Shown here: positions 1 to 7,503 of the stretch, one piece after another | Position numbering within the stretch: the stretch's first letter is position 1 | Layout: each line of letters opens with the position of its first letter | NCBI GenBank assembly: GCA_045616485.1 | Contig: JAZLGU010000072.1 | Location: 1-44,179, forward strand | From: RGIG3528 sp045616485 | Lineage (GTDB): Bacteria > Bacillota > Clostridia > Lachnospirales > Lachnospiraceae | Length of the DNA stretch: 44,179 nucleotides | Direction: 5' to 3' | The notes under the pieces: generated by a model | The model's input: the letters and a program-made list of their open reading frames with translations, nothing else | What the model was told of the DNA's origin: nothing | Database searches by the model: none | Program-made: the position numbers and the translations under genes

Positions 1-26
1 ATAAAGAGCAAAAATGCAAGCAAAAA

Positions 27-64
27 ATGCTGAAAAACCTAGAAAAATCAAGGCTTTTCAGCAT
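27..64 (-). terminator. Hairpin with T-run on the - strand, upstream of rpmH
   Basis: A 10-bp perfect stem (27-36 with 55-64) is extended by a second 3-bp stem (38-40 with 51-53) around a 10-nt loop. On the - strand the stem is followed by a run of T (26 down to 22), so it reads as an intrinsic terminator or attenuator for leftward transcription. In Firmicutes dnaA usually lies here, divergent from rpmH, so it may sit in a dnaA leader. That gene is outside the window, so the role is inferred. Confidence 0.45.
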
Positions 65-159
65 TCTGGACATGTAAAATTTCTCGTTATGTTAAGGAAA
101 AATGAGACGATAAAACGGGCGAAAAACTGTGAGTAGTAACAAACTTTTCAAATTTTTAC

Positions 160-188
160 TTGACTAATTGAAGGATATCCACTATAAT
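160..188 (+). promoter_or_regulatory. Sigma-A promoter of the rpmH operon
   Basis: A -35 box TTGACT (160-165) and a perfect -10 box TATAAT (183-188) are separated by exactly 17 bp. Transcription would start near 195, about 75 bases before rpmH. This is the best match to the vegetative consensus in the first kilobase and suits a highly expressed ribosomal gene. Confidence 0.85.
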
Positions 189-215
189 TACATTCGCTTT
201 AATTTTGCGTAGATT

Positions 216-238
216 CTGTATGCAGAATTAGCATACAG
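216..238 (+). promoter_or_regulatory. Leader hairpin in the rpmH 5' UTR
   Basis: A perfect 7-bp stem, CTGTATG (216-222) with CATACAG (232-238), encloses a 9-nt loop in the predicted rpmH leader and ends about 13 bases before the Shine-Dalgarno sequence at 256-262. It could affect mRNA stability or be a protein-binding site. No function is established. Confidence 0.35.
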
Positions 239-270
239 TTAACATTTAGTCTATAAGGAGGTGTTTTACA

Positions 271-408
271 ATGGCAAAGATGACATTCCAGCCTAAGAAG
301 AGACAGAGAGCTAAGGTTCATGGATTCCGTTCCAGAATGAGCACAGCTAACGGTAGAAAGGTTTTAGCTGCAAGAAGAGCAAAGGGCAGACATAAAATTT
401 CAGCTTAA
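271..408 (+). CDS. rpmH: 50S ribosomal protein bL34
   Basis: This 45-residue, very basic protein is large-subunit ribosomal protein L34. The N-terminal MTFQPKKRQRAKVHGFRSRM block and the arginine-rich C-terminus match the family closely. The start is fixed by a strong Shine-Dalgarno sequence (AAGGAGGTG, 255-263) 7 bases before the ATG. Family members are usually 44-46 residues. It is first in the conserved rpmH-rnpA-yidD-yidC-jag order. A terminator-like hairpin directly downstream (423-444) should let it be expressed more than rnpA. It is short enough to be missed by automated gene calling but is certain. Confidence 0.98.
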   Translation: MAKMTFQPKKRQRAKVHGFRSRMSTANGRKVLAARRAKGRHKISA

Positions 409-422
409 TTTTATTTTTTGCG

Positions 423-454
423 GGTCGCATATTTTTGTGTGACCTTTTCTTCTT
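423..454 (+). terminator. Intrinsic terminator or attenuator between rpmH and rnpA
   Basis: A 7-bp stem (423-429 with 438-444, one G-U pair) with an 8-nt loop is followed by a T-rich tract (445-454). It lies 14 bases after the rpmH stop and about 57 bases before the rnpA start. Partial termination here would uncouple abundant L34 from the scarce RNase P protein. That role is inferred. Confidence 0.6.
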
Positions 455-510
455 ATTTGGATATTTGTGATAGCGGTTCACAAAGAGAAGAAACAGGAGA
501 TGCTTGTATT

Positions 511-837
511 TTGAAAAATTCACTACATAAAAATTCCGAATTTCAACAAGTATATAAGTCAGGCAAGTCGCTTGCCAACAAGTATCTCGTTATGTATGTT
601 TTACCCAGTGATACTGGGGACAGCCGACTTGGATGTAGTGTAAGTAAAAAAGTTGGCAACAGCGTGGTAAGACATAGGATCGCCAGACTGTTAAGAGAAA
701 GCTTTCGTTTAAATTGTGAGAAGTTCCATAGTAGTTGGAATATTGTTTGTGTGGCAAGAATATCTGCCAGGGGAAAAAGCTTTAGTGAAATAGAGGCTGC
801 TTTTTTGGATTTGTCCAAAAGGCATGGTATAATATAA
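511..837 (+). CDS. rnpA: Ribonuclease P protein component
   Basis: This is the protein subunit of RNase P, which helps the catalytic RNA mature tRNA 5' ends. The 108-residue product has the family layout: an N-terminal segment resembling KNSLHKNSEFQQVYKSGKS, the SKKVGNSVVRHRIARLLRE helix that carries the RNR-type motif (here RHR), and a short tail. A longer in-frame reading begins at 418, but its first 31 residues do not resemble RnpA. TTG at 511 lies 7-8 bases after AGGAG (495-499), gives the normal length and is preferred. The stop is 2 bases before yidD. Confidence 0.95.
   Translation: MKNSLHKNSEFQQVYKSGKSLANKYLVMYVLPSDTGDSRLGCSVSKKVGNSVVRHRIARLLRESFRLNCEKFHSSWNIVCVARISARGKSFSEIEAAFLDLSKRHGII
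805..833 (+). promoter_or_regulatory. Possible internal promoter at the rnpA-yidD junction
   Basis: The 3' end of rnpA contains an extended -10 element, TGG followed by a perfect TATAAT (828-833), and a weak -35 TTGGAT (805-810) at 17 bp. The start point would fall at or next to the yidD ATG, so the promoter would mainly serve yidC and jag or make yidD leaderless. AT-rich chance occurrence is possible. Confidence 0.3.
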
Positions 838-839
838 TT

Positions 840-1052
840 ATGAAAAAGTTTTTTATAGGGATAATCAGATTTTATAGAAGATTTCTTTCTCCGTTAAAGC
901 GTAGGCCAAGTTGTATTTATTATCCTACGTGCTCACAATATGCTATCGAAGCCTATGAAAAGTATGGCGTGGTAAAAGGCTCATACCTTACCGGTAAAAG
1001 GTTATTACGTTGTAATCCTTTAAGTAAAGGTGGTTATGATCCTGTTCCTTAG
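840..1052 (+). CDS. yidD: Membrane protein insertion efficiency factor YidD
   Basis: A 70-residue amphipathic protein of the YidD family, which sits at the inner face of the membrane and assists YidC/Sec-dependent insertion. The diagnostic pattern is RFYRRFLSPLKRRPSCIYYPTCS followed by the RLLRCNPLSKGGYDPVP end, with conserved cysteines. The length is typical. There is no convincing Shine-Dalgarno sequence. The ATG begins 2 bases after the rnpA stop, so translation is probably coupled. The position between rnpA and yidC is universal in this gene order. Confidence 0.95.
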   Translation: MKKFFIGIIRFYRRFLSPLKRRPSCIYYPTCSQYAIEAYEKYGVVKGSYLTGKRLLRCNPLSKGGYDPVP

Positions 1053-1088
1053 CTATGCTTTTTTTATTTAATTTTGGAGGATTTTAAT

Positions 1089-2366
1089 TTGAATTTTGCA
1101 ATTTTAACCGGCGTTACCGGATTTTTAAAGCCATTTGCTTGGGTTTTTGGTCTTATATTTAATGGAATTTACAATTTCCTTGCATTATTTGGCGTCGAAA
1201 ACATTGCTGTTTGTCTTGTGATTTTTACAATCATTGTTAAGATGCTTATGATGCCTCTTACTATTAGACAGCAGAAATTTTCCAAGCTTTCAGCTAAAAT
1301 GCAGCCAGAGCTTTCAGCAATTCAGGCAAAATATAAAGGAAAGAAAGATGAGCAGTCTCAGCGTTATATGCAGATGGAGACTCAGGAAGTATATCAGAAG
1401 TATGGTACTAATCCTGCCTCAGGATGTCTTCCAATGCTGATTACATTGCCTATTATTTTTGCTATGTATCGTGTAATTTATACTATTCCTGCATATGTTA
1501 CAAAGCTTAGAGGATATTATACAGTAGTTGCTAATGCTATTATGAAAAATGATGGCTACTTTAACTACATGATTGAGACTGGTAAATCTCTTAATGTACC
1601 AAGTATTAATAAATTTTCAGAGAGTGATTCCAACAATCTTAATCATATGATTGATATTCTCACTAAATTTGGTACTGACAATTACAATGAGCTTGTAGAT
1701 AAATTTTCACTGGGAGGCGATGTTACAGATGCTATTGATAAGATAAATCATGCTTTTTCTGTTGGTAGCATGAACATTCTTGATGCACCTAGTCACTATG
1801 GCATTCTTTCTATAGCAATTATTGTTCCTATCCTTGCAGTAGTTACTCAGCTTGGCAGCTCATTCCTTTCCAAGGCTCAGAACAAGTCAATGAATCAGAG
1901 TACTGCAGATAACCCTATGGCTCAGAGCATGAACAGTATGCTTTTCATTATGCCATTTATGTCAGGTTTCTTTGCATATACATTTCCTCTTTGTATTGGT
2001 ATTTACTGGGTAATCAATACAGTAGTTTCAGTTATTCAGCAGATTGGTATCAATCTTTATATCGATAAGAAGCTTGATCTCGATAAAATGATTGAAAAAA
2101 ATAGAGCTAAGCAGAAAAAGAGACTTGAAAAGCATGGTTTATCTGAAGGAAGTGTTATGGCTGAGATGGCGAAGAGACAGACAAAGTCCATTAATTACAG
2201 TCAGGCACCTACACAGAAAAAAACAACTTCCAACTATGCAAATCTTTCATCAGGAAAGAATACCAAGAGTAGTACAGACAGTACTGATATCAAGAACAGC
2301 ACTTCAAATGATACTTCAGGTAAAAAGAGTATTTCCGGTTATGCTAATCTCTTAAGAAAAGATTGA
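1089..2366 (+). CDS. yidC: Membrane protein insertase YidC/Oxa1 (SpoIIIJ type)
   Basis: This is the membrane insertase that integrates proteins into the cytoplasmic membrane, alone or with SecYEG. The product is about 425 residues. Hydrophobic segments are near residues 10-35 and 40-65, with further helices around 125-150, 240-265 and 290-320. The conserved IIVKMLMMPLTIRQQ stretch and the NPASGCLPMLITLPI motif are present. The C-terminus is a long polar Ser/Thr/Lys-rich tail. Unlike typical Gram-positive YidC there is no lipobox. An extra loop of about 90 residues lies between the second and third helices (near 150-235). TTG at 1089 is chosen because GGAGG (1076-1080) lies 8 bases upstream; the earlier in-frame TTG at 1074 overlaps that site. 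Confidence 0.93.
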   Translation: MNFAILTGVTGFLKPFAWVFGLIFNGIYNFLALFGVENIAVCLVIFTIIVKMLMMPLTIRQQKFSKLSAKMQPELSAIQAKYKGKKDEQSQRYMQMETQEVYQKYGTNPASGCLPMLITLPIIFAMYRVIYTIPAYVTKLRGYYTVVANAIMKNDGYFNYMIETGKSLNVPSINKFSESDSNNLNHMIDILTKFGTDNYNELVDKFSLGGDVTDAIDKINHAFSVGSMNILDAPSHYGILSIAIIVPILAVVTQLGSSFLSKAQNKSMNQSTADNPMAQSMNSMLFIMPFMSGFFAYTFPLCIGIYWVINTVVSVIQQIGINLYIDKKLDLDKMIEKNRAKQKKRLEKHGLSEGSVMAEMAKRQTKSINYSQAPTQKKTTSNYANLSSGKNTKSSTDSTDIKNSTSNDTSGKKSISGYANLLRKD

Positions 2367-2400
2367 TTTATCAAAAAATACTAATTATAGGAGAAAGATT

Positions 2401-3261
2401 ATGAGAAATTGGATTGAGACTACAGGAAAGACTGTAGAAGAAGCTATTTTAGAAGCAAAAATTCAGCTTCAGACATCAGAAGAAAATATGGATATTGAAA
2501 TAGTTGAAGAAGCAAGTTCAGGTTTTCTCGGTATAAATAAAAAGCCTGCAAAAGTAAGAGCATCATTAAAGCTTACACTTGCTGAAAAGGCTGCAGAATT
2601 TATTTCAGATGTTCTTAATGTTATGGGCATTCAGAATGAAGTTAAAAATTCTTACAATGAAGAAGAAAAGTCTATTAATCTTGAGATTGTAGGCGATGAT
2701 ATGGGTATTCTTATTGGTAAGAGAGGTCAGACACTTGATAGCCTTCAGTATCTTGTAAGTCTGGTAGTAAATAAGAATTCAGAAGATTATATAAAAGTAA
2801 AGCTCGATACAGAAAATTATCGTGAGAGACGTAAAGAGACTTTGGAAAATCTTGCTAAGAACATTGCTTCAAAAGTAAAGAAAACCGGTAAGACTGTAGA
2901 GCTTGAGCCAATGAATCCATATGAAAGACGTATTATTCATGCTGCACTTCAGAATGATAAGTACGTAGAGACTCATTCAGAAGGTGAAGAGCCGGATCGT
3001 AAGGTAGTTATTACTCTTAAAAAGGGTGTCAAAGTATATACAAAGTATAATAATAACAATCGCTACGGCAATAACAACAGACGTGATGGATTCAATAAGG
3101 GTAAGAATAATAATCGTGGAGGATATTCTAAGGGAGGCTTTAATTCCAAGACAGAATACAGACATGATCCAAATCGTAAGCCTTACCTTTATGGCAACAT
3201 TGAAGAAGGCGAAGTATATGAGGGAGTTACCGCAACAATTGATGCAAACGAGCAGCAGTAA
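2401..3261 (+). CDS. khpB: RNA-binding protein KhpB (Jag, Jag_N-KH-R3H)
   Basis: This Jag/KhpB RNA-binding protein is known from Firmicutes as a partner of KhpA that affects cell elongation and RNA metabolism. Domains in order: Jag_N (about 1-52, ending in the SSGFLGINKKPAKV signature), a type-II KH domain (about 75-150, with the DDMGILIGKRGQTLDSLQYL loop) and an R3H domain (about 150-210, EPMNPYERRIIHAAL...). A C-terminal tail of about 70 residues is rich in Asn, Gly, Arg and Lys and probably adds RNA affinity. The ATG follows GGAGAAAG (2390-2397). It lies 34 bases after yidC, and a terminator follows at 3285. Confidence 0.93.
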   Translation: MRNWIETTGKTVEEAILEAKIQLQTSEENMDIEIVEEASSGFLGINKKPAKVRASLKLTLAEKAAEFISDVLNVMGIQNEVKNSYNEEEKSINLEIVGDDMGILIGKRGQTLDSLQYLVSLVVNKNSEDYIKVKLDTENYRERRKETLENLAKNIASKVKKTGKTVELEPMNPYERRIIHAALQNDKYVETHSEGEEPDRKVVITLKKGVKVYTKYNNNNRYGNNNRRDGFNKGKNNNRGGYSKGGFNSKTEYRHDPNRKPYLYGNIEEGEVYEGVTATIDANEQQ

Positions 3262-3284
3262 TCCTTTTTATAAGTAGTTCATTT

Positions 3285-3315
3285 AAAGGGTGCTGAATAA
3301 GCACCCTTTTATTAT
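3285..3315 (+). terminator. Intrinsic terminator after khpB
   Basis: A perfect 10-bp stem (3285-3294 with 3300-3309) with a 5-nt loop is followed by a T-rich tract. It separates the rpmH-khpB unit from mnmE, whose start is only about 20 bases downstream. mnmE is therefore transcribed by readthrough or from a promoter inside khpB. Confidence 0.8.
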
Positions 3316-3328
3316 TACAGGTGAAGAT

Positions 3329-4705
3329 ATGAAAGAAACAGATACTATAGCGGCCATAGCTACAGGAGCAACAAATGCCGGCATAAGTATTATTCGAGTA
3401 AGTGGCAGATCTGCAATAGAAATTGTGGATCGCATTTTTGCGTCCAAAAATAATAAAAAACTTAGTGATGCAAAGTCCCATACCATGAAATACGGTAACA
3501 TTGTTTATGATGGTCAGATTTTGGACGAAGTTTTAGTTTCTGTTTTTAAGGGACCCAATAGTTATACTGCAGAAGATACCTGTGAAATTAACAGTCATGG
3601 TGGAATTATTGTAACAAAAAAAATTCTTAGCGCCGTTCTTGATAGTGGTGCCAGACTGGCAGAGCCTGGGGAATTTACAAAAAGAGCCTTTTTAAATGGT
3701 AGAATAGATCTGACTCAGGCTGAAGCAGTAATTGATATTATAAATGCAACAAACGAAGATGCTGTTAAAAATTCTGTTAATCAATTATCCGGTAAGCTAC
3801 GGGAAAAGATTGTAGAGCTTCGTGATTCCATTATTACTGATTGTGCATTTATTGAGGCTGCACTTGATGATCCAGAGCATATTGATATAGATGGTTTTTC
3901 TAATATTTTATACCAGCATACAGAAGATGAACTAGAAAAAATAAATAAAATGATCCAGGGCTATGATAATGGAATCATTATGAAGGAAGGCATAAGAACT
4001 GTTATTCTTGGTAAGCCTAATGCAGGAAAATCCACTCTTTTAAATATGCTTACAGGTACTGAAAGGGCAATTGTTACAGATATACCAGGGACCACAAGAG
4101 ACACTATTTGTGAAACAATAAATTTTAATGGAATAACATTAAAAATCATAGATACAGCCGGTATTCGTGAGACTACAGATATTGTTGAAAAAATTGGAGT
4201 TGAAAGAGCTATTGCCGAGTCGGAAAATGCTGACCTTTGTCTATTTGTGATTGATTCTGCTACAGTTTTTGATGATGATGATAAAAAAATACTGGAATTA
4301 ATTTCAAATAAAAAAGCTATTATACTTCTCAATAAGTCAGACTTGGTGTCAAAAATTAATATTGATGAAATAAAACATATTTCAAATAAAAAAGTTATAT
4401 CTATTTCTGCAAAGCAGATGGTGGGTATTGAGGAACTTCATTCAGAGATATGTGATATGTTTTCATCCGGTAAAATTGGCGCTAAAGAGGATGTTTATAT
4501 TTCTAATCTTCGTCAATTGGAACTTTTAAAGAAAACCAGAGATTCACTTAATGAAGTGAAAAAAAGTATTGAAGTCGGAATGTCTGAAGATTTCTTTTCT
4601 ATAGATATGATGGATGCTTATAAAGCATTGGGAGACATTATGGGTGAAGAAATAGAAGATGATCTGGCAGATAAAATTTTCAAAGAGTTCTGTATGGGTA
4701 AGTAG
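3329..4705 (+). CDS. mnmE: tRNA modification GTPase MnmE
   Basis: With MnmG this GTPase installs the 5-carboxymethylaminomethyl-type modification on U34 of several tRNAs. The 458-residue protein has an N-terminal tetrahydrofolate-binding domain (about 1-120), a helical domain and an embedded G domain. G1 is GKPNAGKST, G3 is DTAGIRET and G4 is NKSD. The last residues are FCMGK, matching the conserved C-terminal C(I/M)GK with its catalytic-site cysteine. The ATG at 3329 is preferred over an upstream in-frame ATG at 3290, because the latter lies in the terminator hairpin, and AGGTGA (3319-3324) precedes 3329. mnmG follows after 49 bases. Confidence 0.97.
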   Translation: MKETDTIAAIATGATNAGISIIRVSGRSAIEIVDRIFASKNNKKLSDAKSHTMKYGNIVYDGQILDEVLVSVFKGPNSYTAEDTCEINSHGGIIVTKKILSAVLDSGARLAEPGEFTKRAFLNGRIDLTQAEAVIDIINATNEDAVKNSVNQLSGKLREKIVELRDSIITDCAFIEAALDDPEHIDIDGFSNILYQHTEDELEKINKMIQGYDNGIIMKEGIRTVILGKPNAGKSTLLNMLTGTERAIVTDIPGTTRDTICETINFNGITLKIIDTAGIRETTDIVEKIGVERAIAESENADLCLFVIDSATVFDDDDKKILELISNKKAIILLNKSDLVSKINIDEIKHISNKKVISISAKQMVGIEELHSEICDMFSSGKIGAKEDVYISNLRQLELLKKTRDSLNEVKKSIEVGMSEDFFSIDMMDAYKALGDIMGEEIEDDLADKIFKEFCMGK

Positions 4706-4754
4706 TATTATTTACACTCGTATTATTTAATACTGTAATTAGAAAGGCAATAAA

Positions 4755-6638
4755 ATGGATTTTACATATGATTCAGTAGATATATGTGTAATCGGTGCAG
4801 GTCATGCAGGATGTGAGGCTGCACTTGCAGCAGCTCGACTTGGATTAAAAACTATGGTTTTTGTAGTTAGTACAGACTCTATAGCGCTCATGCCATGTAA
4901 TCCTAATGTGGGAGGAACATCTAAAGGACACCTTGTAAGAGAATTGGATGCTCTTGGTGGTGAAATGGGCAAAAATATTGATAAAACATATATTCAGTCA
5001 AAAATGTTAAATGTATCCAAGGGTCCTGCGGTTCACTCGCTTCGTGCCCAGGCTGATAAAGCAGATTATTCCAGAACTATGAGAGAAGTCTTGGAAAATC
5101 AGGAAAATTTGACAATAAAACAGGCTGAAGTTGCTGAGATACTTGTAGAAGATAAAAAAGTAGTGGGAGTAAAAACATACTCTAATGCCATTATTCCATG
5201 CAAAGCCGCAATTATATGCACCGGTACTTATCTAAATGCAAGATGTATTTATGGTGACGTATCTACATATACCGGACCCAATGGACTTCCTGCTGCTAAT
5301 CATCTTACGGATTCTTTGAAAAAGTTAGGTATTGAAATGTATCGCTTTAAAACCGGAACACCGGCCAGAATAGATAAGAGATCCATTGATTTTTCAAAGA
5401 TGACTGAACAATTTGGTGACCAACAAATTACACCATTTTCTTTTGAGAATACACCGGAAAGTATTAAAAAAGATCAGGTGTCTTGCTGGCTTACATATAC
5501 CAACGAAGAGACTCATCAGATTATAAGAGATAACATTGATAGAAGTCCTCTATACTCCGGAAATATAAAAGGTACCGGTCCCAGATATTGTCCATCTATC
5601 GAAGATAAGGTAATGAAATTCCCTGATAAAGACAGACATCAGGTCTTTATCGAGCCGGAAGGAAATTATACAAATGAAATGTATATTTCAGGCATGAGTT
5701 CTTCTTTACCCGAAGATGTTCAGGTAAAAATGTATAGATCTGTGCCCGGACTTGAAAATGCTAAGATTGTTAGAAATGCCTATGCTATAGAATATGACTG
5801 CATAAATCCAATGCAGCTTAAGCCTTCTTTGGAATTAAAGAATATTCATGGACTTTTTTCTGCCGGTCAGATGAATGGTAGTTCCGGATACGAGGAGGCA
5901 GCTGCTCAAGGTCTTATAGCAGGTATCAATGCAGCAAGATTATTGACAGATAAAGATCCATTAATTCTTAACAGATCAGAGAGCTATATCGGAGTGTTAA
6001 TTGACGATCTCTGTACCAAAGAAACTCATGAGCCTTACCGCATGATGACCAGTAGAGCAGAGTATAGACTTATATTACGTCAGGACAATGCGGATTTAAG
6101 ACTTACTGAAAAAGGATATGAAATCGGACTCATTTCCCAGGAAAGATACAATAAGTTTCTTTTGAAAAAAGAGCAGATTGCTGCAGAAATATTACGACTT
6201 AAGAATACTATGATAGGCGGTAAATCTTTTGTCCAGGATTTTCTTAAGGAACATAATAGCGCAGAATTACGTACAGCTATTTCACTGGGTGATTTAATCA
6301 ATAGGCCTGAATTAAGCTATGACATTATAGCTCCTCTGGACCCTGAGAGACCGGAACTTCCTTTTGATGTGAAAGAGCAGGTCGAAATAGAATTAAAATA
6401 TGAAGGATATATAGACAGACAAAATCGTCAAGTGGAAGCATTCAGAAAAACTGAAAACAGAAAGATACCGGAAGATTTTGATTATGATGCAGTACCTTCA
6501 CTGAGAATAGAAGCCAGACAGAAGCTTAAGATGATACGACCTGAAAACATTGGTCAGGCAGGAAGAATTTCAGGTGTAAGCCCTGCGGACATTTCTGTAT
6601 TGCTTATATATCTGCAGAAACAGTCTTATTTGAACTAA
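4755..6638 (+). CDS. mnmG: tRNA uridine-5-carboxymethylaminomethyl synthesis enzyme MnmG (GidA)
   Basis: This FAD- and NADH-dependent partner of MnmE modifies U34 in tRNA. At 627 residues it is full length. The N-terminal Rossmann motif VIGAGHAGCEAALAAARLG binds FAD. Other family blocks are NPNVGGTSKGHLVRELDALGG, the GTGPRYCPSIEDKV signature and, near residue 370, SAGQMNGSSGYEEAAAQGL. The C-terminal helical domain that contacts MnmE and tRNA is complete. The start follows an AGAAAGG site (4741-4747). rsmG begins 18 bases after the stop, so the two are co-transcribed. Confidence 0.97.
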   Translation: MDFTYDSVDICVIGAGHAGCEAALAAARLGLKTMVFVVSTDSIALMPCNPNVGGTSKGHLVRELDALGGEMGKNIDKTYIQSKMLNVSKGPAVHSLRAQADKADYSRTMREVLENQENLTIKQAEVAEILVEDKKVVGVKTYSNAIIPCKAAIICTGTYLNARCIYGDVSTYTGPNGLPAANHLTDSLKKLGIEMYRFKTGTPARIDKRSIDFSKMTEQFGDQQITPFSFENTPESIKKDQVSCWLTYTNEETHQIIRDNIDRSPLYSGNIKGTGPRYCPSIEDKVMKFPDKDRHQVFIEPEGNYTNEMYISGMSSSLPEDVQVKMYRSVPGLENAKIVRNAYAIEYDCINPMQLKPSLELKNIHGLFSAGQMNGSSGYEEAAAQGLIAGINAARLLTDKDPLILNRSESYIGVLIDDLCTKETHEPYRMMTSRAEYRLILRQDNADLRLTEKGYEIGLISQERYNKFLLKKEQIAAEILRLKNTMIGGKSFVQDFLKEHNSAELRTAISLGDLINRPELSYDIIAPLDPERPELPFDVKEQVEIELKYEGYIDRQNRQVEAFRKTENRKIPEDFDYDAVPSLRIEARQKLKMIRPENIGQAGRISGVSPADISVLLIYLQKQSYLN

Positions 6639-6656
6639 TTCTAAAAAGGAGAGCCT

Positions 6657-7391
6657 ATGAGTGATTTATTTAATGAAAGTCTTTTATCCTTAGGAATTAC
6701 TCTTTCAGAAAAACAGATCCAACAATTTAATAAGTATTACGAAATGCTTATTAAAAAAAATAAGGTGATGAATCTCACTGCTATTACTGAGTATGATGAT
6801 GTAGTTATCAAACACTTTGCAGACAGTTTATCTATTGTCAATGTGGATATCTTTAAGAAAAAATTATCCACATGTGGACAAAAAAATCTGAAAGTTATCG
6901 ACATGGGGACTGGAGCAGGATTCCCTGGAATACCCTTAAAAATCGCTTTCCCAGAGCTAGATATTACTCTTATGGATTCGTTAAATAAAAGAGTTGTTTT
7001 TTTAAATGAAGTAATTGCAGAGTTGGGTCTCACTGACATATGTGCTATACATGGTCGTGCTGAAGAAGCAGCCAGAAAATCAGAGTACAGAGAGCAATAC
7101 GATTTTGCATTTTCCAGAGCTGTTGCTAAGCTGAATTCATTATCAGAATTCTGCCTTCCCTTTGTAAAAAAAGATGGATACTTTATTCCTTATAAGTCCG
7201 GTGATATAGACGAGGAACTTAAGGCCGGATTAAAGGCGATATCTACCCTGGGTGGTAAAGTGGTGGATACTATTAATTTTACTCTTCCAAATTCGGATTT
7301 TTCCCGTTCAATGGTGGTAATACATAAAATAAAAAATACACCGGATTCATATCCAAGAGGCGGCGGAAAAGTATTAGCCAAACCATTATAG
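6657..7391 (+). CDS. rsmG: 16S rRNA (guanine527-N7)-methyltransferase RsmG (GidB)
   Basis: This S-adenosylmethionine-dependent enzyme methylates N7 of G527 in 16S rRNA. The 244-residue protein has the GidB fold. The conserved MNLTAITEYDDVVIKHFADSL segment (about 38-58) precedes the SAM-binding motif VIDMGTGAGFPGIPLKIAFP (about 80-99), then the DSLNKRVVFL and FSRAVAKL motifs. The start follows a strong AAAGGAG (6646-6652). Three DnaA-box-like sequences lie within codons 62-75. The C-terminal PRGGGKVLAKPL is typical. It is the last gene of the mnmE-mnmG-rsmG run; a new promoter follows. Confidence 0.97.
   Translation: MSDLFNESLLSLGITLSEKQIQQFNKYYEMLIKKNKVMNLTAITEYDDVVIKHFADSLSIVNVDIFKKKLSTCGQKNLKVIDMGTGAGFPGIPLKIAFPELDITLMDSLNKRVVFLNEVIAELGLTDICAIHGRAEEAARKSEYREQYDFAFSRAVAKLNSLSEFCLPFVKKDGYFIPYKSGDIDEELKAGLKAISTLGGKVVDTINFTLPNSDFSRSMVVIHKIKNTPDSYPRGGGKVLAKPL
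6842..6881. promoter_or_regulatory. Cluster of three DnaA-box-like sites inside rsmG
   Basis: TTATCCACA (6864-6872) is a perfect DnaA box. It abuts TGTGGACAA (6873-6881), an inverted box with one mismatch, and TGTGGATAT (6842-6850), another one-mismatch box, lies 13 bases before it. All three fall in 40 bp of an origin-proximal gene. DnaA-box clusters outside oriC are known to titrate DnaA or tune initiation; that role here is inferred. Confidence 0.55.
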
Positions 7392-7395
7392 TTCC

Positions 7396-7424
7396 TTTAC
7401 AAACAAGGACATTTGGGGTATGAT
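7396..7424 (+). promoter_or_regulatory. Promoter of the DegS/DegU-like operon
   Basis: TTTACA (7396-7401) and TATGAT (7419-7424) are separated by 17 bp, each one base from the vegetative consensus. Transcription would begin near 7431, just before an inverted repeat and about 70 bases before the kinase gene. Confidence 0.7.
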
Positions 7425-7435
7425 AAAATGTAAAG

Positions 7436-7471
7436 ACTATTCGAACGAGATTTTATCAGACTGCGAATAGT
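7436..7471. promoter_or_regulatory. Inverted repeat at the start of the kinase transcript
   Basis: ACTATTCG (7436-7443) and CGAATAGT (7464-7471) are perfect inverted 8-mers separated by 20 bases, immediately downstream of the predicted start point. The pair could be a dimeric operator, for example for autoregulation by the adjacent response regulator, or an RNA hairpin in the leader. Confidence 0.4.
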
Positions 7472-7503
7472 AACAAGATATTGTACCTTTTTGGGGGCTG
7501 TAC

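Noticed and set aside
3961..4332. 123-codon - strand frame in mnmE
   Set aside because: Antisense to the G domain of MnmE with no start signal.
4711..4739. TTTACA/TGTAAT promoter-like pair before mnmG
   Set aside because: Spacing is right, but the start point would fall on the mnmG ribosome-binding site; mnmG is more likely co-transcribed with mnmE.
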